DNA from: Paramoeba atlantica
Taxonomy: Eukaryota > Discosea
Assembly: GCA_977017575.1 (NCBI GenBank)
Contig: CDRNVI010000035.1
Span: forward strand, 18,244-82,243
Length of the DNA stretch: 64,000 bases
Reading direction: 5' to 3'
This document shows, one piece after another, positions 10,294 to 20,587 of the stretch. The position numbers and the translations under genes are program-made. Below the pieces are notes generated by a model. The model ran no database searches and was not told the origin of the DNA. It saw only the letters and a list, made by a program, of their open reading frames with translations. Each line of letters begins with the position of its first letter. Positions within the stretch are counted from its first letter, which is position 1.

Positions 10294-10597
10294 GAAAGTA
10301 TACGATAATAATTTAACGTAGTGGAAATATTAAAAGGAGGAGAATATTGATAGAATATCGTTTTACATTATTGTTAGATTCTTACTCGTTTTATTGCTAA
10401 AGGGATATTTTGTGGGTGGGTGCCGGCGAATTCCCACTCGTAAGTTAACAAGTAATAATTTTATTCAGATGCAACCTTTATAGGAGTACAATGCGATTTC
10501 AAGGTATAAAGTCTGTGATAGCTGTAGGTCAATATATCATATTATATTTAATTTTTGTTATTTTACTACATAAAACAGTCAAATGTCCCGGAGGAAA
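10294..10597 (+). mobile_element. 0.3-kb insertion in the satellite
   Basis: AT-rich non-coding DNA interrupting one monomer: the satellite runs ...AAAAAGGCAT, then the insert, then ATATCAAAG. At most a 2-bp AT is duplicated. Its ATTGTTAG, the GTGGGTGGGTGCCGGCGAATTCCCAC hairpin-like stretch (two halves), GTTAACAAG and TTTTATTCAG occur in the same order as in 990-1100. It may be a diverged non-autonomous relative of the YR-type element at 846. Confidence 0.45.
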
Positions 10598-10914
10598 ATT
10601 ATATCAAAGTTTTGTGACTTCACGACTTCAATCGCGGCGATTTGCGTGTGCGGTGCCTCGGATCGCGCAACGCAAATCCATCAACATTCGGAGCGCACAC
10701 TCACGAGTGCATAAATCCACTTTGGCGCGCCCCTGCGTGCTGCGCGTGGTCTCAGCTTTCGGTTTTCAGAAAAAGGCATATCAAAGTTTTGTGACTTCAC
10801 GACTTCAATCGCGGTGATTTGCGTGTGCGGTGCCTCGGATCGCGCAACGCAAATCCATCAACATTCGGAGCGCACACTCACGAGTGCATAAATTCACTTT
10901 GGCGCGCCGCTGCG
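10598..10914 (+). repeat. 177-bp satellite, remaining monomers
   Basis: Two further partial or complete monomers, with landmarks at 10686 and 10863 (177 bp apart). The array is cut at 10914 by a poly(T) run. Confidence 0.93.
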
Positions 10915-11050
10915 TTTTTTTTTTTTTTTTTTTGAATCGCGGCATTGCCTCTATATTTTGACCCAGTAGACGAACCAAGTACATAGTAGGTCCATTGGGG
11001 GGGTATACGAGTTGAAAACAAGCAATCAAATTAGCAATTTGAAAATTTAG
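10915..11050 (-). mobile_element. Short retro-fragment with poly(A), minus strand
   Basis: On the minus strand about 115 bp ending GGCAATGCCGCGATTC are followed by 19 A (10915-10933) joined to the satellite. The same 115 bp sit at 21490-21600 fused to a LINE-B fragment. The unit is thus a mobile sequence with its own poly(A) end. It encodes at most a short peptide (LGQNIEAMPRFK) and I do not recognise it. Confidence 0.6.
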
Positions 11051-11051
11051 C

Positions 11052-11246
11052 TTTTTTTTTTTTTTTACTAAAAACTAGCAAACAATTCTACCCGAAATCC
11101 ACCCGTAATCAAATCACTCCCGCACCAAAACTAAGACCCGTGACGGCACGTCGGTTAGTGACTTGGTACCCCCCCTTGCCCCCCTCCCTTTCGCAGAGAA
11201 ACACCCTCCCCCCCCTGCGGCTGTTAAATGATTGGGGGGGACCGAA
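11052..11246 (-). other. LINE-B1 3' UTR and poly(A)
   Basis: After the stop of LINE-B1 the minus strand carries CTTAGTTTTGGTGCGGGAG and GTTTGCTAGTTTTTAGT, then 15 A (11052-11066). The same 3' UTR words recur at 45290-45400 and 49285-49376, which identifies this as the family's 3' end. Confidence 0.7.
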
Positions 11247-14200
11247 TTACTCATCGTTCCCATATCCAAGGAGGGCCGTGTCAGGGACCGCCGCGGGAAG
11301 TCGGAGTACCAGCATCCGAGCCTGTGTCCGCATCAGAGTGATGTTAAGTGACGTCACCAATTGGTGTAAGGCTTCCCCGTTCGAAAGGGTACCCCCGGAG
11401 TATGCCGCACGAGAGACGGAAACCTCCTTGAGGATCGCAAAGGCGCTTGGACTCCACGCTCCATAAGATTCCACGACCATCGCTCCAAATCGATGGCGTG
11501 CGAACTCTGCTTCCTCTCTTTGCTTCTTTTTGTTTTCGGTGGCGTATCGTTCCGCAAAAGACCCCGCCGTCACCCAGTTAGCATCACGGACTAAGTCCGT
11601 ATACTTTGGTTGCTGAACATGAGTGACGGCGAAGTCTAATACAAGAGACTGGCCTAGCCCGATTGTAGGGATGAACACGTCTCCGGGCCTGGTGAGGGCG
11701 CCCCCAGGACCCTTGTTGCCCAGACTCACTTCTCTCCGCGGGGTGAAACCGGCCTTTTTACTTCAGAAGTAAACTGTGCCGCTAGTGCGTTGTGGCGTGC
11801 GATTATACCATGCCCGCTTTTGCACCCCAGAGCGGGGTGCCTCGGGATCTAGAGGTAGCGTACATTTTTCCATAGGACAAGGCCGGGACGCTGGATAGAC
11901 TGGGTCCCCTAGCCACCAGCGTGTGAGGGTGCGAAACTCCGTCGGTGTGAAAGCCAGACCGGTTTTCTTGGAGGGGATCACAAAAGCCCATTCTGAGGCT
12001 CCTTCTCCTGTTTCTGATATCCACCTGGCCCGTGTGCGAAGGTCAGCTTTCGCAAATGCCTCGTGAAATTCCTGGTTGGCGATGGCGTGGCTAAGGTCGC
12101 GTTGTCGGGGAATCACCAGTTCTGTTCCGGATTCCTGCGCGTCGGTATACGGAGAATCAGTCGCCAAAGCCATACTTTTCGGAATTTTGCCGCCTTGTTG
12201 GACCACCGTCTTTCCGGCACGCCTGTTCACCTCCCGCACGGCATGGTCAAAGCCCTCAGCGTCCGCTGGGTCCCAACGGTCTTTGTCCGTTGAGAAAGCT
12301 ACGGAGGCAACGTAAGCCGCACTCGAATGTTCCCCCGCCGACCGAAGGCCCAACCCCCCGTACCGCTTTTCGCGTTGCGCCTGGCGTCGCGCCCCATCAC
12401 TCAAAGGACGGAAGAAGTGTTCAATAGTGCGCTGGACGGCATCATCTAAGCGTTGGCAGATATCTTGAAGTTCCGTTGTCGGGGTAGTCCTGAGCGAGTA
12501 AACCATTTTACAGAAACCAGTACAGTGGCGTATGAGGGAAAGGGCCACCTGGGGATCTTCAAGTGTAGCTATGGCCTCGAGAGATTCCTCTGCCATGTCG
12601 ATTGTGTTCTTGAGAAAGAATTCGCGGCAAAATTCTGTCGAACCAATTGGACTCCCCAAAATATGAAAATTTCCTGCCGAATTCGTGTTCAGACCGGGGA
12701 TGTCAGGGAAAAGTGAGCAACGATGGGAGGAAGCTGGGTGTGTTGCGATCTCGCACTTGGCCACGTTGATATGCAATCCCCATTTCGGGCCGGACATCGC
12801 GATCACGTCTAGTGCGTGCCGAACGTCGCAGGGATGGACCGGTGAGTATCCCGTCGTCTAAGTACCACAGGTTTAAAGCGAGTTTCGGAGCGGCAGTGTG
12901 GATTTGTAGGGAAACTTCTTTCATCACAAGCGAAAAGAGCAGAGGGCCCAGGGGGTCGCCTTGTTGCACCCCTTCAGATGATTCGATAAAGCGTGAGCCA
13001 AAGGTCAGAATGCTCTGAGTGTTGTAACACCACTCCACGTACGCACCCAGCTCAGGGAAATGCTGGCGTGTTAGGGCCACAAAGAAATCCCGTGAGACGT
13101 TATTGAAAGCGTTTTTGAGGTCGACTTTGCATAGCAGGAAGTCGTCATCCTCAATATGTTCGGCGAAGGTCTTCCGACAGAGGTGGATGATGCGCTCGGC
13201 TCCAGCAGGTGTGGCTACGCCGTACTGGTGCCCTCTGAAGAGTTTTCGGGCCTTGAATTTTGCGGAGAGGCAGGCAACTTTGCTTGCCAAGCGGCGAAGG
13301 GTTTCTCCGGCAGCAATTGGACGAACATCGTGTTCACCCTTTTTCAGAGCGCATAACCGACCACCCGCAAAATAATCTTTGACTTCCAACGGTGCTTTTC
13401 CTGCGAGCAAGTGATTGGTAAACTTCGTAAGCGTGCCCAGAGGATCGGTGTACGCGTCGTGATGGTACTGCATCGCGGCCTGAACGTGCTCCGGCCGCAT
13501 ACCGAAGGCCCCTCCCGAGGACCCTCGGTGGAAAGTCGCTAGGGCCTCGGCTACTTCGTCTTCCGTTGCTTCAAGCGGTTTTGCTTCCGGCGCTGAAGGG
13601 CTTGCCACGTTGAAAGTGCTGTCAAGTCTCTGAGGATGCTTTGCCCGGAGCTTCGAGTAGGTGGCGTCGTCGTCAGGGGCAAGTGGTTCCGAAGTTAATG
13701 CTGTCATGGCGCGGGAGAGCTCCGCGTCGCGGACAAGCCGTTCTGCCCGTAAAGCCGCTTTCTTTACTTCTTCGTCTATGGTAAGCGCTTGTGGTACATT
13801 TTTCTTTTTGCGTGATACACTCGAGACAGCTTCTTTCCAAAGCGCCAGGAAATCTTTGTTGGACCATCTCGCGAGGCACTTCTTTACATGGGAGGCGTAA
13901 GAGGCTTTTGCGCGGTTACCTCCGCGATGAGGGGCGGGTAGGACGCATTTGGGCAGCATGGCGAGGAGTGTCCATGCCTCGAGCGTGTTCTCTCTCGCTG
14001 CTGTGGATAAGCAACCGCAGAGTGTTTTAGCCCATTCTTGGCAACTGTTGGGGATGTCCTTGCAAGTGTTAATAAGTAGCGCACTGATAGAGGATAAACT
14101 CGGAAGGGGTGTGTCGGAGACTTTCACGTTTTCGCTTACTACGCTTTGATGAGAGGGTGTGGAAGGTGAGTTAAGGGCAGGCAGAGCATTCGAGTCCACA

Positions 14201-15285
14201 TTGGGGCTTAGAACAGGATCGGCACTGCTCGTCGAGGGCGACGGACGGCTTTGAGGAGAGGAATGGCGGAACATGCAGATCTTGTCGTGGGTTTCCCGTT
14301 TGCCTTGATCATAATGTTTATTGCAATCATGACACCTAAAACGTCCTTCGTCTTTCCACCACTCGTCTGGGACCTCATCACCGTGTCTGTTTGCTACGTG
14401 GTTGTGGAATGCCTGCCATTGGCCCCCGTGGGGCCCTGTTTTCCAAGTACATCCCTCGAAGGGACATTTTCGCGTATTTTCATGCGTGGTGTGTGTTTTT
14501 TCTATCGCACAGTTTTGGGTTGGGGTCGGTTCGGGGGCATTGTTCATTGTTTCAGCTTTGGGGGCGTCAGGGGAGGTAGTTTTCGACACCTGCTGGGGAC
14601 GTTTACGTTTGCCTACAGCCGTTTTCGGGGTTAACTTCTTCAGGGGTGATTCAGCCGGAGAGCTGTGAACACTTGTTGACGCATCTGTGGAGTCACGGTC
14701 ATCACTGTCGCCCCCAGACTCGGTGCATAACTGGGTATGTAGCTGGGAAAGTGAGATCCCTTTAGGGCGCTTTTTCTTTTTCCTTACTTTGGTTCCACCG
14801 CTCAACGAAAAATCGAGGTCTTGAGGCGTCAGGTCGGGGAAAATTAATTTGTCGTCGTCATAATTGTATTCGGTACGAGCTATCCCCCGGTTGTGGCGCT
14901 CGCATTTCTCCTTCACAGCCTTGTTTGTAGATTTCGATTGGCTGAGTGAAGAAGGAGCGGCCCCTTCGAACTGGAAAACGGAATTCTCGGTGGGACGGAC
15001 GCTGGAAAATAATTCTTCTTCCGAGCTCGTTTGCTGACGCCCTGTGTCTGGTGTCACGCCTTCGATGGAGTTCGTAATGCTGAGGGCAATGTCTTCGGCC
15101 CGTTGTTCTAATTCTGATGAAGGATCCGGCGGAAGTGGTGTCGTATACAGCTCTTCCTTGTATGTGCTAGCGCCTTTAACCAGGTCTTTGTTTGCCTGAA
15201 ACTGGTCCCATGAACCGAGCTTGTGCGCGCCCGCTTCGCGATCAAAGTTGGATTCCTGTTTTGCTTTAGAGCGAGTTAGAACCAT
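11247..15285 (-). pseudogene. LINE-B1: RT/endonuclease ORF with two frameshifts
   Basis: Full-length LINE-B copy starting at ATG 15285 (MVLTRSKAKQ). The first frame (15285-12703) holds the N-terminal module GSWDQFQANKDL...STYKEELYTTPLP, TPDTGRQ, two C2H2-like fingers (CPFEGCTWKTGPHGG...HVANRHG and FRCHDCNKHYDQ), and RT up to the YLDDG box. A frameshift near 12830 moves to 12806-11763 (GPKWGLHINVAKCE, thumb, GGLGLRSAGEHS, CPMEKC knuckle). A second near 11770 moves to 11729-11247 with the nuclease core RPGDVF...LVLDFAVTHVQQ. Compared with intact LINE-B2 only small indels have occurred, so the copy is young but dead. Confidence 0.88.
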
Positions 15286-15314
15286 GGAACGTGAGAAAGA
15301 TTAAGAAAATAAAT

Positions 15315-15376
15315 CAACAAGGTACAACAAGGTACAGAAACAACAAGGTACAGAAACTGTATCTTTATCGTTAAAG
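15315..15376 (-). other. Three stacked spliced-leader relics upstream of LINE-B1
   Basis: Read on the minus strand: one complete leader (15376-15341), then its last 16 nt again (15340-15325, TTTCTGTACCTTGTTG), then its last 10 nt (15324-15315, TACCTTGTTG), then the normal 5' UTR and ATG. Each inner copy is shorter at its 5' end. This is the pattern left when an mRNA already carrying a genomic SL remnant receives a new SL in each retrotransposition round. Confidence 0.85.
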
Positions 15377-15785
15377 TTTTTTTTTTTTCTTGTCTTTGTT
15401 TTTTTTTTTTTGTTTGATTCTGGTTTACAGCTGAATTTTCCGTTTTTTTTTTTTACGGGACATATGTGCGATATGTGAACACGTGTGATATAGGAAAGAA
15501 TTGCCTCTTCAGGAGGTTTTCTAAAAAAAACTTTTTTTTTTTTTTGGTGAGCTCAAAACTAGCAAATGTATGTAAAGCCCAACCAAACCGAGCAAACCCA
15601 AACCAAGCAAACCCGAAACGAGCAAACCTCAACCTGCCACCTCTCTCACTACCCCGGACCTTATTGCCCGCAGGACCGTCAGACGCTGGCCACAACCCCC
15701 CTGCAGAACCAGGAACCAAACAAAGCAACCACGACACTTACCGCCCCACCCTTGCCCACGAGGTTTTCCACCTCTTGGCCGCTTG
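15377..15785 (-). other. LINE-B2 3' UTR, poly(A) and A-rich junction
   Basis: Downstream of the LINE-B2 stop the minus strand has a 3' UTR ending in 14 A (15532-15545). About 150 bp with several more A runs follow, the last directly abutting the leader of LINE-B1. No gene is visible. Confidence 0.6.
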
Positions 15786-18700
15786 CTACTCTTCCTTCCC
15801 GTACCCCAGGAGAGCCAGGTCGGGGCCCGTTGCGGGTAATCGCAAGACTAGCATTCGGGCCTGCGACCTCATCAGTGTTACATTCAGAGCTGTGAGAATC
15901 TGATGTAAGGCCGCCCCCTTCGATATGTCACTGCCCGATTTAGCCGCCCTAGCTACTGCGACCTCTCGGAGAACAGACATTGCGCTGGGACACCACGAGC
16001 CGTAGGATTCTACGACCATGGCTCCGAACTTAAAGTGTGCTGCAGTCGCCTCTGCGCGTTGCATGCTCTTGTTCACGGTGGCATATTGTTCCGCGAACGA
16101 CCCCGCCGTCACCCAGTTAGCGTCACGGACTGTGTCCGTATACTTTTGTTGCTGGACATGGGTGACAGCGAAGTCGAGTACAAGGGACCGACCGAGGTGG
16201 CTGTCTATAAAGACATCTGCAGGCCTAGTGAGGGTGCCCCCCGGACCCTTGTTTCCCAGGCTGACCTCTCGTTTGGGGGCGAGCCCGGCCTTGGAACACT
16301 CCGCCGCAAACTGTGTTGCCAGAGCATTGTGTCGGGAAATGATACCATGCCCGCTTTTGCACGACATCGCGTGATCCCCCTCTGGACCAAGCGGCTGCGT
16401 GCATTTGTCCATGGGGCAAGGTCGGGTGCCGGGGTATATGTTCTCCCCAAGCCACCAGCGTACCAGCATCCGGAACTCTGTCGGGGTATATGCGTGACCG
16501 TTCTTCTTGGAAGGCAAAACAAATGCCCACTCCGACGCTCCTTCCCCCGTTTCAGAGATCCATCGGGCCCTCGTCCGCGGGTCAGCGGTATTAAGCGCGT
16601 TGTTGTATTCCTGGGAAGAGATCGAGTGACTGAGATCCCGTTGTCTGGGAACTACCGCTTCATTTCTAGATTCGCTCGCTTCGATAGTACTAAAGAGGGA
16701 ACGATCTGACACAACCATGCTCTTGGGTATTGTGCCATTTTCGCCGTCTACCAGATTTAGTCCAGCGCGATTGTTGACATCGCTCACTGCTTCTTCGAAA
16801 CCTTTTGCTTCGGTGGGGGCCCAGCCATCCTTCCTTGATGCGAATGCCACGGAGGCCACGTAAGCAGAAGAGGAATGTTCTTCTGCTGAACGGAGCCCTA
16901 GCCCTCCGAAGCGCTTGTCTCGTTGTGTCTGTCGCCGGGCGTCATCGCCAAGTGGGTGGAAAAAGTTTTCGACAGTGGACTGAACAGTGTCGTCCAGGCG
17001 TCGACAAATATCTTGCAGTGCAGATGTCGGGGTGGTACGGAGAGAGTAGACCATCTTGCAGAAGCCTGTACAATGCCGGATGAGGGAGAGAGCGATCTGG
17101 GGATCCTCGAGCAAAGTTATAGCGGTTAGGGAATCTTGGGCCAGTTCGAAGGCATTGTCCAAATGGAATTTATGACAGTATTCAGTGGATCCGACTGGGC
17201 TACCTAAAATGTTAAAATTACCCTCTAAATTTTTATTCGGGCCAGGGATGTCAGGGAAAACGGAGGCGCGAGGGGATGATGAGGGGTGTAAGGCGAGTTC
17301 ACATTTAGCGGCGTTGATATGGAGTCCCCGTTGTGGTCCTTTGATTTCCAGCACGTCGAATGCGTGCCGCACATCAGCAGATGATCCAGCCAGCACCCCG
17401 TCGTCCAGATACCACAGATTCAAATCGAGCATTGGGGCTACCGCGTGAATTTCCGCCGCTACTTCTCTCAGGACCAGGGAAAAAAGGAGAGGACCTAAGG
17501 GGTCGCCTTGTTGCACTCCTTCAGAAGACGGAATGGTGCGTGTTCCGAAAGTAAGTAGGCTGTCCGAAGAGTAACACCAATCTACGTAGTGACTGAGAGC
17601 GGGAAAGTGTTCGCGAGTAAGGGCAATGATCCAGTCCCGTGAGACATGGTTAAATGCGTTTTCCAGGTCAATTTTGCATAGAATGAAGTCATTGTCGTCA
17701 ACGTGAGAATCGAATGTCTGTCTGCATCGATGGATGACGCGCTCAGACCCTGCTGGAGTGGCCACACTGTATTGGTGTCCTTTGAAGAGCTTACGAGCTG
17801 TTGTTTTGGCGGAGAGACAGGCGACTTTGCTCACCAGGCGACGGAGCGTCTCTCCGGCCGCTATTGGCCGCACGTCGCGCTCCCCTTTCTTTAAAGCGCA
17901 TAAGCGGCCTCCAGCGAAATAGCACTGAACTTCGAGCGGCACTTGCCCCGCGAGCATGTGGTTCGTAAAGTCGGTCAGTGTACCCAATGGATCCGTACGG
18001 CCGTCATGGTGGTACTCTAGTGCCACTTGTACGTGTTCAGGGCGTAGCCCAAAAGCGCCACCCGATGACCCCCGGTGAAAAGTTGCAAGAGCCTGCGTTA
18101 CGTCTTCCTCTGTGGCTCGAAGTGGTTTTGGTCCCATTTCCGTCGATGAACTGAGGGGTTTCACCGACGTAGCGAGTCGGGATGGATGCTTAGCTTGGAG
18201 TTTAGTGTAAGTATCATCGTCATCCGGGGCTACTGGTTCAGAGGTTAGGGCAGCCATGGCTCGAGATAGTTCCGAGTCGCGAACGAGTCTTTCAGCTCGC
18301 ATAGCAGATTTGGTTATCTCGTCCTCCGGACTCTGTGCTTGTGCGACGCGTTTTTTGTGTTGTAGGCTCGCAATTGTTTCGTTCCAAAGGGGGAGAAATT
18401 CTTTCCGTGACCACCGGGCGAGACACTTCCGAACGTGCGAGGCGTACGATAGTTTTGCCCTGCTCCCCCCACGATGAGGTGCCGGTAGTACGCATTTCGG
18501 TAGCATGGCGAGAAAAGTCCAGGCCTCAACTGTATTGTCTCGTACAGCGGAAGAGAGACACTCACAGAAGACTTTCGCCCACCCCTGGCGACAGCTGTTG
18601 GGAATGTCTTTGCATGTGTTGAGAGGTGTCGAACAGATTGACGCCAGGGAGGGAAGGGGTTCGGCGACGGCTTGTGCGGCAAAAAATGCAGGGTTGTCCC

Positions 18701-19775
18701 TCGGGTCGCCCCCTGTCTGTGTAGGTTCGGAGATAGGTGGGGGAGAAGAGCAGCGGAAAGCGCAGTTTTCGGCATGGGTGACCTGTTTGCTTAGGTTGTA
18801 GTGCCTGTTGCAATCCCTGCATCGGAAACGTCCCTCCTCGTTCCACCAGGTATCAGGCACCTCGTCCCCGTGTCTGTGGGATACATGGTTATAAAAGGAT
18901 TGCCATTGGCCCCCGTGAGGCACAGTTTGCCATGCACATCCCTGAGAAGGACATTTCCGCGTGTTTCCATTGACTGTAGGTGGCTTTTCTGGAGTGGTAT
19001 TGGGGGGTTGATTGAGCCTTTCGGTATCTGAGGAATCGCGTGGCCCTGATTTCGACACCTGCACGTGACGTTTACGCTTACCCGTGGGGGTGTTAGTGTT
19101 CTGTTCCTTTTGGGACAATTTGATAGACGGGCTGTCCATGACTCCGGTGGCATGAGTGCGTGGCCCGGGTGAATTCGCGCTGGACTCTATATTGTCGCGT
19201 TCCTCGCTGTCGGCCCCGGACACTGCACCCAGCTGAGAAAGATTGATGCCCTTCGGGCGTTTCTTCTTTTTACGGCCTTTACTGCTACCCTTTACTGAGA
19301 AGCGAAGATCAGGAGGCGTGAGATCGGGAAAAACTAGCCTGTTATCAGCATAGTCATATTCGGCACAGCCTTCCCTGCGGTTATGGCGCTCGTACTTCTC
19401 CTTCACAGCCTTGCTAGAGGACTTTAATTGGCTGAGTGAAGAGGAATTGGCTCCTTCGAATTGGAACTCGAGGCTTTCCGTCGGGCGGACACTGGAGAAC
19501 AGTTCTTCTTCGGTGGTAGCATTCTGGTGTCCTGTGTCTGGCGTTTCGCCTTCTGTGGAGTTCTTAATGTCGCAGGCAATCTTGTCAGCGCGCTCCAATA
19601 ATTCAGATGAGGGATCAGGTGGAAGTGGCGTGGTATAAAGACTCTCCTCGAATGTACTCACCCCTTCGACTAGATCTTTATTGGCTTCAAATTGATCCCA
19701 AGAGCCAAGCTTGTGCGCGCTAGCTTCGTGCTGGAAGTCGGTACCCTGCTTAGCTTTGGACCGGGTTGTCACCAT
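15786..19775 (-). CDS. LINE-B2 polyprotein: zinc fingers, RT, restriction-like endonuclease, intact
   Basis: 1329 aa from ATG 19775 (MVTTRSKAKQ), the first ATG after the SL. Domains: the N-terminal module GSWDQFEANKDL...LYTTPLPPDPSSE with TPDTGHQ; basic low-complexity region; two C2H2-like fingers from about residue 273 (CPSQGCAWQT...HVSHRHG and FRCRDCNRHYN), probably DNA-binding; RT with RPIAAGETLRRLVSK, CKIDLENAFNHVSRD, GVQQGDPLGPLLF and YLDDG (789-792); knuckle CPMDKC...HAMSCKSGHG with SRHNAL; nuclease core RPAD (Asp1187) and LVLDF (Asp1201), with the same 13-residue spacing as LINE-A. The only complete LINE-B here; the 5' SL and 3' poly(A) are both preserved. Confidence 0.92.
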   Translation of the reverse strand: MVTTRSKAKQGTDFQHEASAHKLGSWDQFEANKDLVEGVSTFEESLYTTPLPPDPSSELLERADKIACDIKNSTEGETPDTGHQNATTEEELFSSVRPTESLEFQFEGANSSSLSQLKSSSKAVKEKYERHNRREGCAEYDYADNRLVFPDLTPPDLRFSVKGSSKGRKKKKRPKGINLSQLGAVSGADSEERDNIESSANSPGPRTHATGVMDSPSIKLSQKEQNTNTPTGKRKRHVQVSKSGPRDSSDTERLNQPPNTTPEKPPTVNGNTRKCPSQGCAWQTVPHGGQWQSFYNHVSHRHGDEVPDTWWNEEGRFRCRDCNRHYNLSKQVTHAENCAFRCSSPPPISEPTQTGGDPRDNPAFFAAQAVAEPLPSLASICSTPLNTCKDIPNSCRQGWAKVFCECLSSAVRDNTVEAWTFLAMLPKCVLPAPHRGGSRAKLSYASHVRKCLARWSRKEFLPLWNETIASLQHKKRVAQAQSPEDEITKSAMRAERLVRDSELSRAMAALTSEPVAPDDDDTYTKLQAKHPSRLATSVKPLSSSTEMGPKPLRATEEDVTQALATFHRGSSGGAFGLRPEHVQVALEYHHDGRTDPLGTLTDFTNHMLAGQVPLEVQCYFAGGRLCALKKGERDVRPIAAGETLRRLVSKVACLSAKTTARKLFKGHQYSVATPAGSERVIHRCRQTFDSHVDDNDFILCKIDLENAFNHVSRDWIIALTREHFPALSHYVDWCYSSDSLLTFGTRTIPSSEGVQQGDPLGPLLFSLVLREVAAEIHAVAPMLDLNLWYLDDGVLAGSSADVRHAFDVLEIKGPQRGLHINAAKCELALHPSSSPRASVFPDIPGPNKNLEGNFNILGSPVGSTEYCHKFHLDNAFELAQDSLTAITLLEDPQIALSLIRHCTGFCKMVYSLRTTPTSALQDICRRLDDTVQSTVENFFHPLGDDARRQTQRDKRFGGLGLRSAEEHSSSAYVASVAFASRKDGWAPTEAKGFEEAVSDVNNRAGLNLVDGENGTIPKSMVVSDRSLFSTIEASESRNEAVVPRQRDLSHSISSQEYNNALNTADPRTRARWISETGEGASEWAFVLPSKKNGHAYTPTEFRMLVRWWLGENIYPGTRPCPMDKCTQPLGPEGDHAMSCKSGHGIISRHNALATQFAAECSKAGLAPKREVSLGNKGPGGTLTRPADVFIDSHLGRSLVLDFAVTHVQQQKYTDTVRDANWVTAGSFAEQYATVNKSMQRAEATAAHFKFGAMVVESYGSWCPSAMSVLREVAVARAAKSGSDISKGAALHQILTALNVTLMRSQARMLVLRLPATGPDLALLGYGKEE

Positions 19776-19808
19776 AGGGCGTAAGGATGATATAAAGGGA
19801 AAAGAAAT

Positions 19809-19840
19809 CAACAAGGTACAGAAACTGTATCTTTATCGTT
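19809..19840 (-). other. Spliced-leader relic upstream of LINE-B2
   Basis: 32 nt of the leader (minus strand AACGATAAAGATACAG, then TTTCTGTACC, then TTGTTG), 34 nt before the start codon. It is preceded directly by an A run, the tail of the next element. Confidence 0.85.
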
Positions 19841-20555
19841 TTTTTTGTTTTTTTTTTAGTCTAATGTTTTTATGTACGTTTCGAACTTTCCACCACTTAA
19901 AACCCTTCACCCTACTTCCTTCCTTCCCCTACTTCCTTCCTTCCTTCCCCTACTTCCTTCCCCTCACCACACTCACTTCCCTTCCCCCACTTACTCCCTT
20001 CCGACTGACGCGTCCCTACTGACGGACTCGTCCGCACATGTGGCCCATGTGGTCCAGGACCTCCGCTCCCACCCCGTTAGCAGTATAAGATACTTTGTGT
20101 TGCTGTACGAGGGTGGGAGACGTGGAGGTGACCTCTGCTCCCACCCCGTTAGCAGTATAAGATACTTTGAGTTGCTGTACGAGGGTGGGAGACTTGGAGG
20201 AGACGAAACGCATAGCCGCCGTCACGCCGAGGGCAAAAAGCGGGAAGAGGGACATGGCGGGACAGACGCGGGGACAAGGAGAAACGACGCCCGAGCCCAT
20301 CGGTCTGGACCTCTGCCCCCACCCCGTGAGCAAGTATACAATACTTTGGGCTGCTGGCACGGGGGTGGGGGACGCAAGAGAGGAAAACAACAGAACGACA
20401 AGCGCGCTGACACGGAAGGTCGAGGTGGGGGGATACGGCGCAGAGGGATGATGGGACGAGAGAAGGAGGGGGGATGCCGACAAGAAAGTGTGTATTTGAG
20501 GGGGGTGCCCTCCCATGGTCTGGAAGATGGTGTAGGGAAGAAAAAGGAAATAAAT
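19841..20555 (-). mobile_element. Non-autonomous SL-to-poly(A) retrocopy with internal repeats
   Basis: A 0.75 kb unit read on the minus strand from an SL (20587-20556) to a poly(A) tail (19839-19857), so it has the form of a retrocopied trans-spliced, polyadenylated RNA. Its 3' part is purine-rich on this strand (19890-20010). Its middle contains a roughly 60-bp sequence three times (near 20060, 20130 and 20310), each with CTCCCACC...GGGTGGGAG ends. The repeat translates as VQQLKVSYTANGVGAEV and resembles LINE-B codons for VQQPKYTDLVRNANGVAAG, so part may derive from LINE-B. No convincing ORF. It could be a SINE-like parasite of LINE-B. Confidence 0.6.
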
Positions 20556-20587
20556 CAACAAGGTACAGAAACTGTATCTTTATCGTT
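20556..20587 (-). other. Spliced-leader relic at the 5' end of the short retrocopy
   Basis: 32 nt of leader identical to that of LINE-B2, again directly preceded on the minus strand by a short A run (20588-20594). Confidence 0.85.

Noticed and set aside
8102-10817. Long open frames (up to 290 codons) on both strands of the satellite
   Set aside because: They arise because the 177-bp unit is divisible by three. The predicted proteins are pure repeats in two antisense versions.
8230-10914. CRISPR array
   Set aside because: Units are contiguous and entirely repeated, with no unique spacers; the window is eukaryotic.
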